Source of the DNA: Butyrivibrio sp. M55
GTDB lineage: Bacteria > Bacillota > Clostridia > Lachnospirales > Lachnospiraceae
NCBI RefSeq assembly: GCF_900116865.1
Contig: NZ_FPCD01000002.1
Span: 248,001-312,000 of the forward strand
Length of the DNA: 64,000 bases
Direction: 5' to 3'
Part shown: in pieces, positions 60,542 to 64,000 of the stretch
Position numbering within the stretch: the stretch's first letter is position 1
Layout of the letters: each line of letters begins with the position of its first letter
Program-made: the position numbers and the translations under genes
Notes under the pieces: generated by a model
The model's input: only the letters and a program-made list of their open reading frames with translations
Told to the model about the DNA's origin: nothing
The model's database searches: none

Positions 60542-61522
60542 ATGAAGAAAAAAGTTTTAGCTATCATGGTAATGACATCAATTCTTTCTGGATGTGGGGC
60601 AAATAATAATGCCTCTGATGCCATACCTCAAAATGAAAGTATAGCCACAGTTAAAGTGGGGGTACTTAGAACAGCAGACAGTTTGCCAATATATGTCGGT
60701 GATGAGATGGGGCTTTTTAAAGAAAAAGGCGCGGATGTTGAACTGGTCGAGTTTTCAAGTGCTTCAGATCAGTCCAAAGCCATGGAAGGCGGAGCAATTG
60801 ATGCGATGATGACGGACATGGTTGTTCAAAATCTGATCACAAAGGGAGGAACTGAGCTAAGAGCTGTGACTACAGCTTTGGGAGAGAATACTTCCGAAGG
60901 AAAATTTCTTATTGTTTCAAGCCCTAATTCAAACATAAAGAATATAGCTGATGTAGAAGGGAAGAGCCTTGCTATATCAGAGGGCACAATGATGGAATAT
61001 CTTGTTGATTCATATTGGAATGAACTTGGCCTTGATATCAGTAAAGAGGAAAAGGTAAACACTCCAAGTCTTGCACTTCGTTTTGAAACGCTGTGTGCCG
61101 ATGAGGTCGATATGGCTATATTGCCCGATCCCATGGGAGATCTTGCTCTTGCAAGCGGATGTAACGAAGTGATCAATGATACAAAATTACAAAACAATTA
61201 TTCAGTAACCGTTATTGCTTTTACCAAGAAGTTTATAGATGAAAACAGTTCAACACTTGAAAGGTTCATGGACGGATATAATGCAGCCGTTGACAGAATC
61301 AATGAACACAACGAAGAAGACAAAGAGTTCATTTATTCTGTTGCAAATGTACCTGAACCTTTACAAGAAAAGTGGGAGATTCCGCATTATCCGAAGAATT
61401 GTGTTCCCGATAAAGAAGAAGTTGAGAGAACAGTAAATTGGATGGTTGAAAAGAAACTATTGGATAAAGAGCCCGATTACGAAGATATAGTGGATTCCGA
61501 TTATATTTCCGGGGAGAAATAA
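60542..61522 (+). CDS. NMT1/NitT-TauT-type ABC substrate-binding lipoprotein
   Basis: A 326-residue extracellular binding protein with a lipoprotein signal (MVMTSILSGCGANN, Cys about 19) and an NMT1/THI5-like periplasmic fold: KVGVLRTADSLPIYVGDEMG, GAIDAMMTDMVVQN and VNTPSLALRFETLCADEVDMAI. Relatives bind thiamine precursors, nitrate, taurine or other small solutes; the substrate here cannot be read from the sequence. It heads an importer operon (binding protein, ATPase, permease) ending in a VOC protein. Confidence 0.88.
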   Translation: MKKKVLAIMVMTSILSGCGANNNASDAIPQNESIATVKVGVLRTADSLPIYVGDEMGLFKEKGADVELVEFSSASDQSKAMEGGAIDAMMTDMVVQNLITKGGTELRAVTTALGENTSEGKFLIVSSPNSNIKNIADVEGKSLAISEGTMMEYLVDSYWNELGLDISKEEKVNTPSLALRFETLCADEVDMAILPDPMGDLALASGCNEVINDTKLQNNYSVTVIAFTKKFIDENSSTLERFMDGYNAAVDRINEHNEEDKEFIYSVANVPEPLQEKWEIPHYPKNCVPDKEEVERTVNWMVEKKLLDKEPDYEDIVDSDYISGEK

Positions 61523-62245
61523 ATGCTGGAACTAAAGAATATAAGTAAGAGCTACGGCAAAAACGAGAGCATGGTATTAAAAGATTTAAGCCTTGAATTT
61601 GATGAAGGCAATTGTCTTGCCATTGTTGGTGGATCCGGCTGTGGTAAGACTACTTTGATCAGCATTATCGCAGGGATAATCGAGCCTTCGGAAGGTGAAG
61701 TGTTTTTCAACGGAAAGAATATTAAGAATATCAGAGACGATATTGCGGTTGTCTTTCAGGGGTACGGACTGTTTCCGTGGAAGACAGTGAGAAAAAATGT
61801 CATTCTTCCGTTACAACTTAAACATGAAAAATCTGAATATCATCTTGCGGACAAAATTATTGAAGATCTTGGGCTTTATGAAGTCCGAAATTCATATCCG
61901 AGCCAGTTGTCAGGCGGACAAAAACAGAGAGTTGCGCTTGCGAGGGCGCTTATGGCAAAGCCAAAACTTATTCTGCTGGATGAACCTTTTTCGGCTATCG
62001 ATCCGATACTGAGAGAAAAATTATGCAGTAAGTTCAGAACTTATTTTAAAGAGAACGACATAATGGTGGTACTGGTGACACATAGCGTTAAAGAGGCAGC
62101 GTACTTTGGAGACAAGATACTTGTGCTTGGAAACGAGGAGAATACAGGCAAAATTCTGGACAATAATCTTGCAGGTAAGATGGGGACTCCCGAGGTAAGG
62201 GCTATTCATAACATTATAAAGAAGGCAATGCTGGGAGGAGGATGA
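61523..62245 (+). CDS. ABC transporter ATP-binding protein (NitT/TauT type)
   Basis: A 240-residue ATPase: Walker A GGSGCGKTTLISII, the Q-loop region VVFQGYGLFPWKTV, signature LSGGQKQRVALARAL and Walker B LILLDEPFSAIDP. The C-terminus is shorter than in typical NitT/TauT ATPases. It starts directly after the binding-protein stop, without a gap. Confidence 0.94.
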   Translation: MLELKNISKSYGKNESMVLKDLSLEFDEGNCLAIVGGSGCGKTTLISIIAGIIEPSEGEVFFNGKNIKNIRDDIAVVFQGYGLFPWKTVRKNVILPLQLKHEKSEYHLADKIIEDLGLYEVRNSYPSQLSGGQKQRVALARALMAKPKLILLDEPFSAIDPILREKLCSKFRTYFKENDIMVVLVTHSVKEAAYFGDKILVLGNEENTGKILDNNLAGKMGTPEVRAIHNIIKKAMLGGG

Positions 62246-63010
62246 ATGACGAAAAAAATTTTTCAATATATGGTAGCTTTTGTTACTATCTTGCTTTTGT
62301 GGCAATTAACAAGTGTGTTTTTTGATAAGAATTTTTTGCCTTCACCTATAACAGCATTGCAGGCGTTCGTAGAGCTTTTGGGTGGTAGGGAACTGTTGAG
62401 ACATTTATGGGCGAGCTGCTACAGGATTGTTATTGGAACACTTATAGGTTTGATTGCGGCAATGCCAATAGGACTTTTGATAGGTTGTAATAAGAAGATT
62501 GATGATTATTTCGGGAAGATTTTTGACATTCTGTATCCTATTCCGAAAGTTGTTTTCTTGCCGATAATTGTTGTCTGCCTGGGAATAGGCGATGAACCCA
62601 AAATTTTTTTAATAGCGCTTGTGTTGTTTTTTCAGCTTTCATTGACAATCAGAGATGCTGTCAGGCATATTCCCATGGAACTCATCAATTCTATGGAAGC
62701 ACTTAATCCAAATAGATTTCAGTATCTAAGCCATCTTGTGATTCCAAGTTGTATGCCTGAAATTTTTTCCGCATTAAGAGGAACTCTCGGAATATCAACT
62801 GCACTTTTGTTCATAACAGAAAATTTTGCATCTATAACAGGGCTTGGTTATTTCATAACTAAATCAATGGATGCAAGAAGGTTTGAAGATATGTATGCGG
62901 GAATTCTTTCGCTGGCGTTACTTGGAGTTGTTTTGTATGTGCTTATTCATCTGATTGAACGTAAAGTGTGCAGGTGGAAATGTCTTGAAACAATAGACAA
63001 GGATGAGTGA
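62246..63010 (+). CDS. ABC transporter permease (NitT/TauT type)
   Basis: A 254-residue permease with six hydrophobic segments and the cytoplasmic ATPase-contact loop around ELINSMEALNPNRFQYL, close to the EAA motif. WASCYRIVIGTLIGLIAAMPIGL is shared with SsuC/TauC-like permeases. AGGAGG precedes the start; it follows the ATPase without a gap. Confidence 0.92.
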   Translation: MTKKIFQYMVAFVTILLLWQLTSVFFDKNFLPSPITALQAFVELLGGRELLRHLWASCYRIVIGTLIGLIAAMPIGLLIGCNKKIDDYFGKIFDILYPIPKVVFLPIIVVCLGIGDEPKIFLIALVLFFQLSLTIRDAVRHIPMELINSMEALNPNRFQYLSHLVIPSCMPEIFSALRGTLGISTALLFITENFASITGLGYFITKSMDARRFEDMYAGILSLALLGVVLYVLIHLIERKVCRWKCLETIDKDE

Positions 63011-63047
63011 TGTATGGACTTTACAAAAGGGTGTTGGAGAAACGGCA

Positions 63048-63662
63048 ATGAGAATCAGTCATGTTTTATACAAAGTAGACAATCTCGAAGAAGGGAAAAA
63101 GTTATTCGAGAAAGAAGGATTTTTTGTTGAGTACGGATCGAAGAAAAATCCGCATAATGCAATAATTCATTTTCCGGATGGAAGCTATGTGGAGATAATT
63201 CAAAACATGGGATTTACGAAGCTTTTAAGCTGGATGTTAAAAAGAATGGGATACGGCAGGTTTGTTGAGGGAATGATGCGGCAGCAGAACGGCCCGCAAG
63301 GATATATAAGAATTTCATTCGAAAATGAAGATGAAACATTTTCGGTTGAAAAACCTATATATGAAAAAAATGAATTGGAGACAGTCGTGGTGCCTGTAAA
63401 ACGAAAAGATATAAACGGAAATATACTGAGGTGCAAATGTCTTTTCCCTTACGATGAAAGATATCCGTTTATCAAATCAAGGTTTACAGGCGGATCTACC
63501 GAGAATGCCAGGCATCCGAATGGTGCTATAGGAATAGATAAGATCGATTATTACGTAACGCAAAAGGAAGCTGACTTTATAAATGAATTGGGAGGATGTA
63601 GCCAGCTAAGCATACATATCGGTGAACAGCCTATGAAAGTTCATTTTTTATATGAAAAATAA
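63048..63662 (+). CDS. VOC/glyoxalase-like protein
   Basis: A 204-residue protein with a vicinal-oxygen-chelate start (MRISHVLYKVDNLEEGKKLF, then NAIIHFPDGSYVEII). It resembles the Glyoxalase_3 group, of unclear enzymatic function. The ATG at 63048 follows GGAG by nine bases; a longer frame from 63003 overlaps the permease. Its place at the end of an importer operon suggests it acts on the imported compound. Confidence 0.78.
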   Translation: MRISHVLYKVDNLEEGKKLFEKEGFFVEYGSKKNPHNAIIHFPDGSYVEIIQNMGFTKLLSWMLKRMGYGRFVEGMMRQQNGPQGYIRISFENEDETFSVEKPIYEKNELETVVVPVKRKDINGNILRCKCLFPYDERYPFIKSRFTGGSTENARHPNGAIGIDKIDYYVTQKEADFINELGGCSQLSIHIGEQPMKVHFLYEK

Positions 63663-63683
63663 TTAAAGAAAGAGAGTAAAAAA

Positions 63684-64000
63684 ATGAGTTCAAAAGAAAC
63701 AAGTAACAGATTAAACGGTAAGGATTTAATGAATGTAGGTATTTTTACGGCGGTTTTTTTGGTTATAGAAATAATTGTGGCATGTGTGCTCGGAGTTTTT
63801 CCGATGGGATTTCTTCTCATCTCTGTCGTAGAAGCAATTATTCTCGGAATTCCCATGATGCTTTATTTTATCCGTGTTAAGAAGTTTGGAATGATACTTA
63901 TAACTGTAGTTATAAACGGAGTAATAATGATTCTTACCGGAATGGGGCCTGATGCGCTCAGATACGGATTCTTCATAGGGCTTTTATGTGAACTTATCAT
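63684..64000 (+). CDS. MptD-type ECF transporter S component (3' partial)
   Basis: The window ends inside this gene; 105 residues are visible. An N-terminal hydrophilic stretch (MSSKETSNRLNGKDLM) is followed by at least three membrane segments, GIFTAVFLVIEIIVACVLG, MMLYFIRV and ILITVVINGVIMILTGMG, matching the MptD/Trep_Strep family of putative ECF S components. Such genes often sit beside YbtPQ-like ABC pairs and TetR regulators in clusters thought to import siderophores, haem or metals. AAGAAAGAGAG precedes the ATG. Confidence 0.8.
   Translation, partial: MSSKETSNRLNGKDLMNVGIFTAVFLVIEIIVACVLGVFPMGFLLISVVEAIILGIPMMLYFIRVKKFGMILITVVINGVIMILTGMGPDALRYGFFIGLLCELI

Overview
The window looks like chromosomal DNA of a low-to-moderate GC Firmicute, most likely a Lachnospiraceae member of the Butyrivibrio/Pseudobutyrivibrio type. 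The reasons are the gene order (priA-def-fmt-yugP and rsmB-rlmN-PP2C-PASTA kinase-rsgA), a meso-DAP type MurE, strong GGAGG ribosome sites, and several families typical of that group (DUF2975/XRE, DUF3793, DUF2156, MptD-type ECF components). No rRNA, tRNA, CRISPR array or transposase was seen.

Layout. 1-5.6 kb: end of murE, then priA, def, fmt and a YugP-type zinc protease. 5.7-26 kb: an accessory block. It holds a TraX-like membrane protein, an ABC/FtsX exporter pair with an Sfp-type phosphopantetheinyl transferase, a TetR repressor plus nitroreductase, and a seven-gene operon (11.2-23.7 kb) for an iterative, PUFA/enediyne-like polyketide or lipid synthase. A DUF4173/XRE/DUF2975 trio closes the block. 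26.3-36.7 kb: the housekeeping set resumes (rsmB, rlmN, PP2C, PASTA kinase, rsgA), with a few inserted small genes and a palindrome-rich spacer. 36.8-48.2 kb: mgsA, a lipoprotein, an adenosine-deaminase-like protein with an extra C-terminal domain, a MATE exporter, two acyltransferase-type genes and three paralogous XRE-plus-membrane regulators. 48.4-54 kb: a methyltransferase/GNAT/hydrolase/FAH/lactate dehydrogenase operon and enolase. 54-64 kb: an orphan RelB, flavodoxin, DUF3793, a paired ABC transporter with TetR, a NitT/TauT-like ABC importer, a VOC protein and the start of an ECF S component.

Most interesting system. The 11.2-23.7 kb operon encodes KS-CLF, a PLP-dependent alpha-oxoamine synthase, AT-ACP-ACP-KR-DH, a phosphopantetheinyl transferase, a flavodoxin/ferredoxin protein, a fused AccD-AccA and a PlsC-type acyltransferase. 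My reading is that it builds a (poly)unsaturated acyl chain on tandem ACPs. The chain would be released by decarboxylative condensation with an amino acid to give an alpha-aminoketone (sphingoid-like) product, which may then be acylated. A divergent promoter with two matching palindromic operators links it to the adjacent TetR gene.

Second system. Seven copies of a palindrome GTTAGC-N4-GCTAAC (some with one or two mismatches) lie upstream of the methyltransferase operon, enolase, flavodoxin, DUF3793, the ABC pair and the binding-protein importer. They define a local regulon that looks like a metal- or iron-limitation response. Functions are assigned by reading motifs and recalled family patterns only; no searches were run.
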